Positions 18,176 to 27,939 of a stretch of 64,000 nucleotides of DNA are shown piece by piece. The stretch spans positions 4,464,001 to 4,528,000 of the forward strand of contig NZ_FNTG01000001.1 of the NCBI RefSeq assembly GCF_900104795.1, given 5' to 3'. Under the pieces are notes generated by a model. The model ran no database searches, was not told the origin of the DNA, and worked only from the letters and a program-made list of their open reading frames with translations. Both the position numbers and the translations under genes were made by a program. Every line of letters begins with the position of its first letter. Within the stretch, counting starts at the first letter, position 1. Origin of the DNA: Burkholderia sp. WP9 (GTDB lineage: Bacteria; Pseudomonadota; Gammaproteobacteria; Burkholderiales; Burkholderiaceae).

Positions 18176-19390
18176 TTACAGCGGTTTGTCGTACATATAG
18201 CGGCGCGACCACGGCAGGGTTTTCGCGCTGCGGCCGGCTTTGCGGCACACCACCTGGTAGATCGAGACGTCGTCGTTTTCGAACGCGTAGGCGCAACCCG
18301 CCAGATACACGCGCCAGATACGGAATTTCTCGTCGTCGACCAGCTTGCGAGCTTCTTCCGCATGCGTTTCGAAATTTTCCGCCCAGATGTTCAGCGTGTG
18401 CGCATAGTGACGGCGCAGGCTTTCGACGTCAACCGCTTCGAGCCCGCCGCGCTGCATCGCTTCGAGTGCGAGGCTGATATGCGGCAGCTCGCCGTCGGGG
18501 AACACATAGCGGTCGATGAATTCGCCGCCGCCGAGCGCGGTCTCGCCGCTGTCCGAATCGCTCGAGGTAATGCCGTGATTCATGGCGACGCCGTCGTCGA
18601 CCAGCAGATCGCGGATTTTCTCGAAGTAGCCCGGCAGATTCTTGCGGCCCACGTGCTCGAACATGCCGACGCTCGTAATGCGATCGAACTGCCCCTGCAC
18701 GTCGCGGTAATCCTGCAGACGAATCTCGATCTGGCTTTCCAGGCCCGCGGCTTTCACGCGCGCGGTGGCGAGGTCGAACTGGTTCTGCGAGAGCGTCACG
18801 CCCACACACTTCGCGCCGAACTTCTGCGCCGCGCGCAAAACGAGCGCGCCCCAGCCGCAGCCGATATCGAGCAGGCGCTGCCCCGGTTGCAACTGGATCT
18901 TGGTGAGGATGTGGTCGATCTTCTTGATCTGCGCGGTGGCGAGATCTTCGTCGCCGTTCTCGAAGTACGCGCACGAGTACACCATGTTCTCGTCGAGCCA
19001 CAACCTGTAGAACTCGTTCGAGACGTCGTAGTGATACTCGATCGCCTTCTTGTCCGACGCCTTCGAATGATTGAAGTAGCGCCGCACGCGCGCCAGCTTG
19101 CCCGCGGTCGTGACGGTATTGCGCGCCAATTCGTAGCTGACATTGATGATGTCCGACAGCTTGCCCTCGATGTCGATCTTGCCTTTCACGTACGCCTCAC
19201 CGAGATTGTCGAGGCTCGGTTCGAGCAGATAGGGCAGCGCCGTGGCGCTTTTGACATGTAGCGTGACCTGAGGCGCAGCGAACTGCCCGAAGTCGTGTTG
19301 CTGACCGTCCCAGAGCACGAGGCGCGCCGGAACATTAGCTTTGGTTTTTACATCTTCCACCCACTGCGCCAGCTTCTTCTCCCAGAACAT
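18176..19390 (-). CDS. cfa: Cyclopropane-fatty-acyl-phospholipid synthase
   Basis: A 404-aa SAM-dependent methyltransferase that adds a methylene bridge to unsaturated acyl chains of membrane phospholipids. The N-terminal ~120 residues form the lipid-binding part. The Rossmann domain has LLDIGCGWGALVLRAA (SAM motif), GVTLSQNQ, and SVGMFEHVGRKN with the conserved active-site Glu-His. The start MFWEKKLAQW is preceded by GGAGA; a longer frame to 19963 is antisense to pdxH. The next gene upstream, pdxH, is on the same strand, 142 bp away. Cfa genes are often stationary-phase induced; no such element is evident here. Confidence 0.93.
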   Translation of the reverse strand: MFWEKKLAQWVEDVKTKANVPARLVLWDGQQHDFGQFAAPQVTLHVKSATALPYLLEPSLDNLGEAYVKGKIDIEGKLSDIINVSYELARNTVTTAGKLARVRRYFNHSKASDKKAIEYHYDVSNEFYRLWLDENMVYSCAYFENGDEDLATAQIKKIDHILTKIQLQPGQRLLDIGCGWGALVLRAAQKFGAKCVGVTLSQNQFDLATARVKAAGLESQIEIRLQDYRDVQGQFDRITSVGMFEHVGRKNLPGYFEKIRDLLVDDGVAMNHGITSSDSDSGETALGGGEFIDRYVFPDGELPHISLALEAMQRGGLEAVDVESLRRHYAHTLNIWAENFETHAEEARKLVDDEKFRIWRVYLAGCAYAFENDDVSIYQVVCRKAGRSAKTLPWSRRYMYDKPL

Positions 19391-19532
19391 GTGATCTCTC
19401 CGTGTCCGTTGAATTAAAGCAAAGCTTGTGTGGATTGCAGCTCGATGCGGCGCAGCTCCCATGCCGCGAGATGCCATCCGGCCGGCGCGCGCTGCTGCGT
19501 TGGCAGCGCACTTGCCGGCGTTGTATTCCAAT

Positions 19533-20174
19533 TCAGGGCGACAGGCGGGAGATTTGCCAGTCGCTATGTTCGTTCGAACGAGTGTAGAGCAAACGGTCGT
19601 GAAGACGTGACGGCCGGCCCTGCCAGAACTCGATTGCTTCGGGCACCAAACGATAGCCGCCCCAATGTGGCGGACGCGGCGGTTGGTCGCCGTATTGCAG
19701 GCTGAATTCGCGTTCGCGCGTTTCGAGCTGCGAACGGCTTTCAATTGGCTGACTTTGATTCGATGCCCACGCGCCGATACGCGAACCGAGCGGACGCGAC
19801 GCGAAATACCCGTCGCTTTCTTCCGCGCTGGTTTTGACGATGCGCCCCTCGACGCGTACCTGGCGCTCCAGCTCGATCCAGTAGAACAGCAGGCTTGCGT
19901 AAGGATTGGCCGCCAGTTCGCGGCCTTTACGGCTTTCGTAATTGGTGAAGAACACAAAGCCACGCTCGTCGACGCCTTTGATCAACACGATGCGCGCCGA
20001 GGGCCGGCCGCGCGAGTCGACCGTGGCCACCGTCATGGTGTTCGGTTCGGGCAGTTGAGCGTCCACGGCCTGTTTAAACCACGTATCGAATTGACGAAAC
20101 GGGTTGCGGTCGACATCGCCGACGTCCAGAGAACCCAGCGAATAGTTTTTTCGAAGTTCGGCGAGTGAGGTCAT
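19533..20174 (-). CDS. pdxH: Pyridoxamine 5'-phosphate oxidase
   Basis: A 213-aa FMN enzyme making pyridoxal 5'-phosphate from pyridoxine or pyridoxamine phosphate, the last step of vitamin B6 synthesis and salvage. [49 protein letters not shown] and the C-terminal [16 protein letters not shown] and RLHDR motifs are diagnostic. Length is normal. It is the first gene of a possible pair with cfa. Confidence 0.97.
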   Translation of the reverse strand: MTSLAELRKNYSLGSLDVGDVDRNPFRQFDTWFKQAVDAQLPEPNTMTVATVDSRGRPSARIVLIKGVDERGFVFFTNYESRKGRELAANPYASLLFYWIELERQVRVEGRIVKTSAEESDGYFASRPLGSRIGAWASNQSQPIESRSQLETREREFSLQYGDQPPRPPHWGGYRLVPEAIEFWQGRPSRLHDRLLYTRSNEHSDWQISRLSP

Positions 20175-20401
20175 GTTCTTATGCGAACGCTACAGTTCAA
20201 TCAGTATAGCCAAGGCGCTAATTTTTTGCGCGCAGCCAAGTCAAGGTCTAGCGTGGTGAGCGGAGCATGCCGACGCGCCGCGAGCCTTTGAGTTGTTCTC
20301 TACCCGGCGATGCAACTTGGTGCGTTCAGGCAAAATACGGGGCTGCGTATGCATTCGCGTCGCCACCTTGTGTTTTTGCCTGACCAACGAGCCCTGCCAT
20401 C

Positions 20402-21259
20402 ATGTCCAGCACCACCGCGCCATCCGATCTTACTACCAGCCTCGACGGGAGTGAAACCGCCGACCGCGCGCGGCGCTTCGGCGGCATTGCCCGCCTGTAC
20501 GGCGCACCGGCGCTCGCCGCCTTCGAGGGCGCGCACGTGGCCGTGATCGGCATTGGCGGCGTGGGGTCGTGGGTGGCCGAGGCGCTCGCGCGCAGCGCGG
20601 TCGGCACGCTGACACTGATCGACCTCGACAACGTCGCCGAGAGCAACACTAACCGGCAGATCCACGCGCTCGACGGCAACTACGGGAAACCGAAGGTCGA
20701 AGCGATGGCGGAACGCATCGCGGCGATCAATCCGTTTTGCGATGTGCGCCTGATCGAAGACTTCGTCGAGCCGGACAATTTCGACGCCACCCTCGGCGGC
20801 GGCTTCGACTACGTGATCGATGCGATCGACAGCGTGCGCACCAAGACCGCGTTGATCGCATGGTGCGTGGAGAGGAAACAGCCGTTGATCACGATTGGCG
20901 GCGCGGGCGGTCAACTCGATCCGACGCGCATTCGCATCGACGATCTCGCGCTGACGATCCAGGACCCGTTGCTGTCGAAAGTGCGCGGACAGTTGCGCAA
21001 GCAGCACGGTTTTCCGCGCGGGCCGAAGGCCAGGTTCAAGGTGAGCGCGGTGTATTCCGACGAACCGTTGATCTATCCGGAAGCCGCCGTCTGCGATATC
21101 GACACGGAAGCCGAGCACGTGAGCACGTCGCCGGGACACACGGGACCGGTCGGTTTGAACTGCGCGGGATTTGGTTCGAGCGTGTGTGTGACGGCGAGCT
21201 TCGGTTTTGCCGCGGCCGCGCATGTGCTGCGGGCGTTGGCGAAGCAGGCGACGGCTTGA
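20402..21259 (+). CDS. tcdA: tRNA threonylcarbamoyladenosine dehydratase
   Basis: A 285-aa E1-like (ThiF/MoeB fold) enzyme that cyclises t6A to ct6A in tRNA at position 37, using ATP. VAVIGIGGVGSWVAEALARS is the nucleotide-binding loop, followed by LIDLDNVAESNTNRQIHAL. The segment DYVIDAIDSVRTKTALI and the Cys in CDIDTEAEHVS fit the TcdA/CsdL group. The ribosome site is weak. It is divergent from pdxH. A sulfur-carrier-activating role is less likely because no partner genes are adjacent. Confidence 0.9.
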   Translation: MSSTTAPSDLTTSLDGSETADRARRFGGIARLYGAPALAAFEGAHVAVIGIGGVGSWVAEALARSAVGTLTLIDLDNVAESNTNRQIHALDGNYGKPKVEAMAERIAAINPFCDVRLIEDFVEPDNFDATLGGGFDYVIDAIDSVRTKTALIAWCVERKQPLITIGGAGGQLDPTRIRIDDLALTIQDPLLSKVRGQLRKQHGFPRGPKARFKVSAVYSDEPLIYPEAAVCDIDTEAEHVSTSPGHTGPVGLNCAGFGSSVCVTASFGFAAAAHVLRALAKQATA

Positions 21260-21361
21260 GGTGATTCACGTCGCGGCAAATGCCGCGGCGTCTTCGGGAA
21301 TTGAGACCTGTGGGCATTCAGGCGCGGCACAGCGGCCACGCCCGAACACTGATCAGGCGGA

Positions 21362-22210
21362 TCAGTACAGCGCGGCGCTCAGCTTGCGCCGCCATTGCGC
21401 CACCAGCTCCGGCTGATGCGCGGCCAGATCGAACACCGACAGCATTGTCTTACGGCCGATATCGTCACGGAACGTGCGGTCGCATTGCACGATCGCCAGC
21501 AGTTGTTCGAGCGCTTCCGCGTATTTGAGGCGGGCGATGAACGCGCTGGCCAGATCGAAGCGCGCTTCGAGATCGGTTGGGTCGGCGGCGACCTTGGCTT
21601 CCAGCGCATCGGTCGGCGGCAAGGCCGCGGCGGCGTCCACGGCGTCGAGGCGCGTCTTGATCGCGTTGAAACGCGCGTCGATACCTTGCGTGGTTTTCGG
21701 TGACAGCAGTTCGATTTCGTTGCGGACCTCGTCGATACGGTTGTCTTCGAGCAGCATTTCAATGCGGTCCATGCGTGCTTCGTCGAAACCCGGGTCGTAG
21801 GCGAGGGCGGCTTGCAGCGCGTCGTAGGCATCGTCGCGGCGGCCTTCGGCCAGCGCGGTTTGCGCCTCCAGACGCGCGGCGTCAGCGCCTTGCGGCACAA
21901 GCCGCTCGATAAACTCGCGCAACTGGCCTTCAGGCAGCACGCCGACAAACTGATCGACCGGCTGTCCGTCAGCAAAGGCCATGACGTGCGGAATGCTGCG
22001 CACCTGGAAGTGCGCGGCCAGTTCCTGGTTTTCGTCTACGTTGACTTTTACCAGCTTCCATTTGCCGGCGGCTTCGGCTTCGAGCTTTTCGAGCATCGGG
22101 CCGAGGGTCTTGCACGGGCCGCACCAGGGCGCCCAGAAATCGACCAGCACGGGGGCCAGTGTCGACGCCGTGATGACGTCCTGTTCGAAAGTGGCCAGAG
22201 TGGTGTCCAT
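21362..22210 (-). CDS. Thioredoxin-TPR co-chaperone (YbbN/CnoX-like)
   Basis: A 282-aa protein with an N-terminal thioredoxin domain (FWAPWCGPCKTLGPML, then SIPHVMAFADG) and a C-terminal helical TPR-type region with repeats such as DDAYDALQAALAYDPGFDEA and ALEQLLAIVQCDRTF. The fusion is characteristic of YbbN (CnoX), which shields oxidation-prone proteins and hands them to chaperones. This copy keeps the full WCGPC active site, so it may be redox-active, unlike the E. coli protein, which from memory lacks this motif. Cytosolic; no signal peptide. Confidence 0.9.
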   Translation of the reverse strand: MDTTLATFEQDVITASTLAPVLVDFWAPWCGPCKTLGPMLEKLEAEAAGKWKLVKVNVDENQELAAHFQVRSIPHVMAFADGQPVDQFVGVLPEGQLREFIERLVPQGADAARLEAQTALAEGRRDDAYDALQAALAYDPGFDEARMDRIEMLLEDNRIDEVRNEIELLSPKTTQGIDARFNAIKTRLDAVDAAAALPPTDALEAKVAADPTDLEARFDLASAFIARLKYAEALEQLLAIVQCDRTFRDDIGRKTMLSVFDLAAHQPELVAQWRRKLSAALY

Positions 22211-22331
22211 TGCGTCCTCGTCGATAAAACGGTCTATTGATTATTTGGGGCCGAACGCCGCGGATTCAATGCGGGCCGAGCGCGCTTGCGCCGATTCTCG
22301 CTCAGTTGCGCTTACTTGCGCGCCTTGGCGA

Positions 22332-23207
22332 TCATTTACGCTGGGGCAGCGGAATCCATTCGGTTTCGCCCGGCACCTTGCCCATTTCCTGATTGGTCCA
22401 TGCGAGCTTCGCGGCTTCGATTTTCTCGCGCGAACTGGCGACGAAATTCCACTCGATAAAGCGCTCGCCCTCCAGCTTCTCGCCGCCGAGCAGCATGACG
22501 CGCGCGCCGTGGGTGCTCGCCAGCGTGACCGTTTCGTCGAGCGCGAGCACGGCCATCTGGCCGACTTCGAGCGGCGTGCCGTCGATTTCCAGATCGCCGT
22601 CCACGAGATAGACGCCGCGTTCCTCGTGCTCCGGTTCGAGCGCGAAGGCGCCGCCCGGCGCGAATTCGCCGGCGACATACAGCGTGCCCGAAAACGTCGC
22701 GACCGGCGAGGTCGCGCCGAATGCCGTGCCCGCGATCACCCGCAGCGTCACGCCGTTGCGCTCGACCACCGGCAGCGTGTCCGCCGCGTGATGGGCGAAC
22801 GATGGCTCGATCTCTTCGTCTTCGAGCGGCAGCGCGACCCACGTCTGAATGCCGTGCATGGTCAGGCCGCTCGCGCGGTCCCCTTCCGGCGTGCGCTCGG
22901 AGTGGACGATACCGCGCCCGGCCGTCATCCAGTTGACGTCGCCGGGGACGATCTTCTGCGCCGAGCCGAGGCTGTCGCGATGCATGATCGCGCCTTCGAA
23001 CAGATAGGTCACCGTGGCGAGGCCGATATGCGGATGCGGGCGCACGTCGAGGCCGACACCGGGTTCGAGGGTGGCCGGGCCCATATGGTCGAAGAAGATG
23101 AACGGACCGATCAGACGCGCCGCCATGGCCGGCAGCACGCGCCGCACGGTCAGACTGCCGACGTCGCGCAGGTGCGGCTTGAGGACTGCTTTGATCGAGG
23201 AAGACAT
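22332..23207 (-). CDS. Pirin family protein
   Basis: A 291-aa bicupin. The N-terminal cupin carries the metal site in RPHPHIGLATVTYLFEG and the later TAGRGIVHSE, the pattern of His residues conserved in pirins. The C-terminal cupin follows (FSGTLYVAGEFAPGG). Bacterial pirins are quercetinase-like or regulatory metalloproteins; the substrate here is unknown. It is transcribed towards the thioredoxin-TPR gene, 121 bp away, and is divergent from the EamA exporter. Confidence 0.92.
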   Translation of the reverse strand: MSSSIKAVLKPHLRDVGSLTVRRVLPAMAARLIGPFIFFDHMGPATLEPGVGLDVRPHPHIGLATVTYLFEGAIMHRDSLGSAQKIVPGDVNWMTAGRGIVHSERTPEGDRASGLTMHGIQTWVALPLEDEEIEPSFAHHAADTLPVVERNGVTLRVIAGTAFGATSPVATFSGTLYVAGEFAPGGAFALEPEHEERGVYLVDGDLEIDGTPLEVGQMAVLALDETVTLASTHGARVMLLGGEKLEGERFIEWNFVASSREKIEAAKLAWTNQEMGKVPGETEWIPLPQRK

Positions 23208-23387
23208 GGGCAGACTCGGCTGGGAAGGTGGGAGGAAATTTTTGCTGAATGGACGATTCTACTGCGGAGGACGCAATGATGAGGGCTGAGCGCCATGTCG
23301 ACGCTCCGGGAATCCGTAGCGCGGCCCGTCGCTTGCCGTTGCCGGCTCCGCTAAACTGCCGGATCGAACAATCAATTGGAGACCGGG

Positions 23388-24290
23388 ATGTCGCCCAAGG
23401 ATTTGCTGCTCGCGCTGGTTGTCGTCGTGGCGTGGGGCGTCAACTTCGTCGTGATCAAGGTCGGCCTGCATGGCGTGCCGCCCATGCTGCTCGGCGCGCT
23501 GCGCTTCACGCTCGCCGCGGTGCCGGCGGTGTTTTTCATCAAACGGCCCAACCTGCCGTGGCGCTGGCTGCTCGCGTACGGCGCGACGATTTCATTCGGG
23601 CAGTTCGCTTTTCTGTTCTCGGCCATGTATGTCGGCATGCCGGCCGGACTCGCTTCGCTGGTGTTGCAGGCGCAGGCGTTTTTTACGCTGATATTCGCGG
23701 CCATCTTCCTGCATGAGCGGTTCCCCTTGCCGAATGTCGTGGGTTTGGTGATCGCGGCGGGCGGGCTTGCCGTGATCGGACTGCAAGGCGGCCACGCCAT
23801 GACGCTGGCCGGATTTGTCCTCACATTGTGCGCCGCGTGCTCGTGGGCGCTCGGCAACATCGTCACGAAGAAGGTCGGCAAGGTCGATCTCGTCGGACTC
23901 GTGGTGTGGGGCAGCCTGATTCCGCCGCTGCCGTTTTTCGCGCTGTCGTATGCGTTCGAGGGGCCGCAGCGGATCGTCGCGGCGCTTTCAGGCATCAGCG
24001 CGATGTCGATCTTCGCCGTCGTGTATCTCGCGTTCATCGCCACGCTGATCGGCTACGGATTGTGGAGCCGCCTGCTGTCGCGCTATCCGGCAAGCCAGGT
24101 CGCGCCGTTTTCGCTGCTGGTGCCGATCGTCGGGCTCGCGTCGGCGTCGCTGTTTCTCGACGAGCAACTGTCCGCGGCGCAGATCGCCGGCGCTTTGCTG
24201 GTGATGGCAGGGTTGGCCGTGAACGTGTTCGGCGGCTGGGTCGTGCAGCGGTTTTCACCGGCGCGCCGGGCAACCGGCGCGTCCGATTGA
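23388..24290 (+). CDS. EamA/DMT-family exporter (EamA/YdeD-like)
   Basis: A 300-aa inner-membrane protein with about ten transmembrane helices in two EamA repeats (from LLLALVVVVAWGVNFVVIK; second repeat from FVLTLCAACSWALGNIVTKK). The sequence resembles E. coli EamA (YdeD), an exporter of cysteine and O-acetylserine; substrate here is inferred only. The start at 23388 has TGGAGA 6 bases upstream; an in-frame TTG at 23376 overlaps that site. Ends near a shared terminator with amiC. Confidence 0.87.
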   Translation: MSPKDLLLALVVVVAWGVNFVVIKVGLHGVPPMLLGALRFTLAAVPAVFFIKRPNLPWRWLLAYGATISFGQFAFLFSAMYVGMPAGLASLVLQAQAFFTLIFAAIFLHERFPLPNVVGLVIAAGGLAVIGLQGGHAMTLAGFVLTLCAACSWALGNIVTKKVGKVDLVGLVVWGSLIPPLPFFALSYAFEGPQRIVAALSGISAMSIFAVVYLAFIATLIGYGLWSRLLSRYPASQVAPFSLLVPIVGLASASLFLDEQLSAAQIAGALLVMAGLAVNVFGGWVVQRFSPARRATGASD

Positions 24291-24387
24291 GGACGAAAAC
24301 GCGGACGAAAAAACGCGGACGATAAAACCCGAACCACAACGCAAACCAGAGCGCGCACAGCGCCGACAACCACACCACCAACGAAAC

Positions 24388-24413
24388 TACGGCCGCATCG
24401 AGCGGCCGTATTT
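24388..24413. terminator. Convergent terminator between the EamA exporter and amiC
   Basis: Perfect 9-bp stem TACGGCCGC/GCGGCCGTA (24388-24396 with 24402-24410), 5-base loop, then TTTC on the plus strand. It lies between two convergent stop codons. The A/T flanks are short, so its strength is uncertain. Confidence 0.6.
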
Positions 24414-24438
24414 CATTGCATCGTTGCAAGCGAAAGCA

Positions 24439-26010
24439 TCACGTCATGCGGTTCTTCGCGAGCGGCGGATTCGCCGCGAAATAGCGCTTGATGCCGGTCA
24501 TGATCGCATCGGCCATCTTGTCGCGATACGCGTCGTCGTTCAGGCGGCGCTCTTCGTCCGGGTTACTGATGAAGGCGGTTTCCACGAGGATCGACGGAAT
24601 GTCCGGCGCCTTCAGCACCGCGAACCCCGCCTGTTCGACCGAGCCCTTGTGCAGCTTGTTGATGCCGCCGATTTCCTTCAGCACGAAGTTGCCGTAGCGC
24701 ATCGAGTCGCGAATCTGCGCGGTAGTGGACATATCGAACAGCGCGCGGTTGACGGTGGCGTCGGCGGACTTGATATTGATCCCGCCGATCTCATCCGACG
24801 AGTTCTCCTTGTTCGCCATCCAGCGCGCCGCGGCGCTCGACGCGCCATGCTCGGACAGCGCGAACACCGACGAGCCCTTGGCGTCGGGCGTGGTGAACGC
24901 GTCGGCGTGGATCGATACGAACAGGTCCGCGCCGACGCGGCGCGCTTTCTGCACACGTACGTTCAGCGGCACGAAGAAGTCGGCGTCGCGCGTCATCATG
25001 GAGCGCATGTTCGGTTGCGCGTCGATCTTCGCGCGCAGCTTCTTGGCGATGTCGAGCGCGACGTGTTTCTCGTAGGTGCCCGAGCCGCCGATCGCGCCCG
25101 GGTCTTCGCCGCCGTGACCCGGATCGATCGCGACGGTCAGCAAACGCACCGTGTTGCTCTTGCCGGATTTGGGCGTGGTGAATGCGTAGGTATCGTCGCT
25201 GCCGGCGTCGTCCGCGCCCAGCGTGCTGGCGCTGTTGCCTTTATTGCGCGCGATGGCCGTGGACGGCGCCGGCGGCGTGGCGGGCTTGCCGACGATCGGC
25301 GGTGCAGGCGTTGGCGTGACATGCACCGGCGGACGCGGCACGCTCGGCGTGGACCCGCTGCCGCCGTTCTGCGCGTAACGCTCGAAGAATGCCTCGCTGT
25401 TGTCGGCGGCGGGCGGCGTGGTGCCCGGGCCACTCAAGGTGGCGGGCGGTGGCGCGGCGTTCTGGTCGTTCAGCGTCTGCTGCTTGCGTTCTGTCTGCGC
25501 GAGCAGATCCATCAACGGATCGGGCGCGACCGCGGGATACAGGTCGAACACGAGCCGGTATTTGTATGCGCCGACCGGTGGCAGCGTGAACACCTGCGGC
25601 TTCACCGAGCCCTTCAGGTCGAACACCATGCGCACCACATGCGGCTGATATTGCCCCACACGCACCGATTGAATTTGCGGATCGTTCGGCGTGATCTTCG
25701 ACACGAGGTCCTTGAGCGCCTGATCCAGATCGAGGCCGCTCAGATCGACCACCAGCCGGTCCGGTCCCTGCAGCAACTGCTGGGCGTTCTGCAAAGGTTG
25801 ATCGGATTCGATCGTGACGCGCGTGTAGTCGCGCGCGGGCCAGACCCGCACGCCGAGCACCGAGCTGGCCCACGCGAGACGCGGCGCGACGAGGCCGAGC
25901 ACGAGCGTGGACGCACCCGCGCGCAGAATCTGCCGGCGCCGCCAGTTATGCGTTGCGGTAGCCGCCGATTCGATCGAGCGGAACGGTTTGATCAACATCT
26001 TTCGAGACAT
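24439..26010 (-). CDS. amiC: N-acetylmuramoyl-L-alanine amidase, Tat-exported
   Basis: A 523-aa periplasmic zinc amidase that splits septal peptidoglycan during cell separation. The N-terminus shows NWRRRQILRAGASTLVLG, a twin-arginine signal, as in E. coli AmiC. An AMIN domain follows (about 50-170), then a Pro/Ala-rich linker. The Amidase_3 catalytic domain has AIDPGHGGEDPGAIG (first Zn His), TYEKHVALDIA (Zn Glu), FVSIHADAF (second Zn His) and SILVETAFISN (catalytic Glu). The start overlaps the tsaE stop by 19 bp, so the two are translated from one message. AGGAAAG lies close to the first ATG; a second in-frame ATG is 12 bases later. Confidence 0.94.
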   Translation of the reverse strand: MSRKMLIKPFRSIESAATATHNWRRRQILRAGASTLVLGLVAPRLAWASSVLGVRVWPARDYTRVTIESDQPLQNAQQLLQGPDRLVVDLSGLDLDQALKDLVSKITPNDPQIQSVRVGQYQPHVVRMVFDLKGSVKPQVFTLPPVGAYKYRLVFDLYPAVAPDPLMDLLAQTERKQQTLNDQNAAPPPATLSGPGTTPPAADNSEAFFERYAQNGGSGSTPSVPRPPVHVTPTPAPPIVGKPATPPAPSTAIARNKGNSASTLGADDAGSDDTYAFTTPKSGKSNTVRLLTVAIDPGHGGEDPGAIGGSGTYEKHVALDIAKKLRAKIDAQPNMRSMMTRDADFFVPLNVRVQKARRVGADLFVSIHADAFTTPDAKGSSVFALSEHGASSAAARWMANKENSSDEIGGINIKSADATVNRALFDMSTTAQIRDSMRYGNFVLKEIGGINKLHKGSVEQAGFAVLKAPDIPSILVETAFISNPDEERRLNDDAYRDKMADAIMTGIKRYFAANPPLAKNRMT

Positions 26011-26570
26011 GCCTTTCCTGGTTCGCTGTATGCCCGTGCGACGAGTACACGGCCGTCGCCTTGGTTCTCATTGTCGAGGTCGAGCGAGAAGACGAGATCC
26101 GGCACGCCTAAGAGACGCCCCGCGCGTTGCGGCCATTCGACGAGACAGACGGCGCCGCTGTCGAAGTACTCGCGAAAGCCCGCGTCGGCCCATTCGGCCG
26201 GATCGGTGAATCTGTACAGATCGAAGTGATAGAGCGCGAGTTCCCCGCTGGGGCGTTCGAGCACGTAGGGTTCGACGAGTGTGTAGGTGGGACTGCGCAC
26301 GCGGCCGGTGTGGCCGAGGCCGCGCAAGGTGGCGCGCACGAGGGTGGTTTTGCCGGCGCCAAGATCGCCGACGAGTTGCACTTGCAGCCCGTGGAATGCC
26401 GTGTTGTCTTGAACGCCCGGCGCGTGTTGCGACGCTTCACGCACGCTTTCGATCGCCTTCGCGAAGCGCTCGCCGAACGCGAGTGTGGCGGCTTCGTCCG
26501 CGAGCGCGAAGGTGCGTTCGAGCAGGACATTGGCGGGCGGTTGGATCGCGAGATCGGGATTGTCAGGCAT
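25992..26570 (-). CDS. tsaE: tRNA threonylcarbamoyladenosine biosynthesis ATPase TsaE
   Basis: A 192-aa P-loop ATPase that works with TsaB and TsaD to make t6A37 of tRNAs. It contains the Walker A QLVGDLGAGKTTLVRATLRG, SPTYTLVEPY, LYHFDLYRF and VCLVEWPQRAG, all conserved in TsaE. It is longer than the usual ~155 aa because of an N-terminal tail and an insert (SVREASQHAPGVQDN). Co-transcribed with amiC. Its start codon is only 17 bp from the divergent queG ATG. Confidence 0.94.
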   Translation of the reverse strand: MPDNPDLAIQPPANVLLERTFALADEAATLAFGERFAKAIESVREASQHAPGVQDNTAFHGLQVQLVGDLGAGKTTLVRATLRGLGHTGRVRSPTYTLVEPYVLERPSGELALYHFDLYRFTDPAEWADAGFREYFDSGAVCLVEWPQRAGRLLGVPDLVFSLDLDNENQGDGRVLVARAYSEPGKACLERC

Positions 26571-26587
26571 TCTCGTAAAATGGCGTG

Positions 26588-27835
26588 ATGAACCGAAGTC
26601 CGGAGTCCCCTGTTTCCTGCCCGCCTGCGTCTGACGACGATGCGCGTGCCGAGCGTCATTTCGATGAAACGGCGCTGAATGCGCTCGCGCTGAACATCAA
26701 AACGTGGGGCCGTGAACTGGGTTTCGGAGCAATCGGCATTAGCGACACCGATCTCTCCGCGGCCGAAGCGCCGCTTGCAGCCTGGCTGGAAGCGGGGTGC
26801 CACGGCGAGATGGATTATATGGCGAAACACGGCATGAAACGCGCGCGGCCCGCCGAGCTTGTGGCCGGCACGCGACGTGTGATTACCGCGCGCATCGCTT
26901 ATTTGCCCGCTCAGACACTGAGCGGAAAGGCGCCCGAAAGCGCTTTGCATGACGGCCCGCTGATGCGGGACAGCCGGGACTGGCGCGCAGCCGAGCATGC
27001 GCGGCTCGCGGACCCGTCGGCGGCGGTGGTGTCGATCTATGCGCGCGGCCGCGACTATCACAAGGTCATGCGTAACCGTCTGCAACATCTCGCCGAAAAA
27101 ATCGAGGCGGAGATCGGCGCATTTGGCTACCGCGTATTTACCGATTCGGCGCCGGTGCTGGAGGTAGAACTTGCCCAGAAGGCCGGCATCGGCTGGCGCG
27201 GCAAGCACACGCTGCTGTTGCAGCGCGACGCCGGGTCGCTGTTTTTTCTCGGCGAAATCTATGTCGATGTGCCGTTGCCGACGGATGCCGAAACCTCGCC
27301 CGAGGTCGCGCCCGAAACGCCGGGCTCGCACTGCGGCAGTTGCACACGTTGCCTCGGCGCCTGTCCGACCGGCGCGATCGTCGCGCCTTACAAGGTCGAT
27401 GCGCGTTTGTGCATCTCCTATCTGACGATCGAATTGAAGGGCAGCATTCCGCTGGAAATGCGGCCGCTGATCGGCAATCGCGTGTACGGTTGCGACGATT
27501 GTCAGCTCGTGTGCCCATGGAACAAGTTCGCACAGGCCGCGCCGGTCGCCGATTTCGACGTGCGGCATGGACTAGATCGCGCGTCACTTGTCGAGCTTTT
27601 CTCGTGGAGCGCGGACGAGTTCGATACGCGCATGCAGGGCAGTGCGATTCGCCGGATCGGCTATGAGAGCTGGCTGCGCAATCTCGCGGTGGGCATGGGC
27701 AACGCGCTGCGTGCGTCGCGCGATACGTTGAGCGAGCCGGCGCGCGAGGCGATCGTGCAGGCGCTGAAATCGCGGGCCGGCGACGCTTCGGCCGTTGTGC
27801 GCGAGCATGTGGAATGGGCGTTGGAAGCGGCGTAA
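26588..27835 (+). CDS. queG: Epoxyqueuosine reductase
   Basis: A 415-aa cobalamin- and iron-sulfur-dependent enzyme catalysing the last step of queuosine synthesis on tRNA. The N-terminal DUF1730-type domain has GISDTDLSAAEAPLAAWLEA and CHGEMDYMAKHGMKRARP. Two 4Fe-4S motifs follow: CGSCTRCLGACPTGAI and CDDCQLVCPWNKF. A HEAT-like repeat at the C-terminus (LKSRAGDASAVVREHVEWAL) binds tRNA in the family. ATG at 26588 is preferred over GTG at 26585. Divergent from tsaE. Confidence 0.96.
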   Translation: MNRSPESPVSCPPASDDDARAERHFDETALNALALNIKTWGRELGFGAIGISDTDLSAAEAPLAAWLEAGCHGEMDYMAKHGMKRARPAELVAGTRRVITARIAYLPAQTLSGKAPESALHDGPLMRDSRDWRAAEHARLADPSAAVVSIYARGRDYHKVMRNRLQHLAEKIEAEIGAFGYRVFTDSAPVLEVELAQKAGIGWRGKHTLLLQRDAGSLFFLGEIYVDVPLPTDAETSPEVAPETPGSHCGSCTRCLGACPTGAIVAPYKVDARLCISYLTIELKGSIPLEMRPLIGNRVYGCDDCQLVCPWNKFAQAAPVADFDVRHGLDRASLVELFSWSADEFDTRMQGSAIRRIGYESWLRNLAVGMGNALRASRDTLSEPAREAIVQALKSRAGDASAVVREHVEWALEAA

Positions 27836-27939
27836 AGTAGCGGCACACTATTGGGTTCGGCGTGTGCAGCGTGCTGCACGACATGCAAGTGCGCCAACCT
27901 TGCAAACCGGAGCGCCGCGCCAGCAAGGAGCAGGCAATC

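Noticed and set aside
24424..26229. 601-aa plus-strand frame over amiC and tsaE
   Set aside because: Antisense shadow of two well-supported genes with no recognisable domain.
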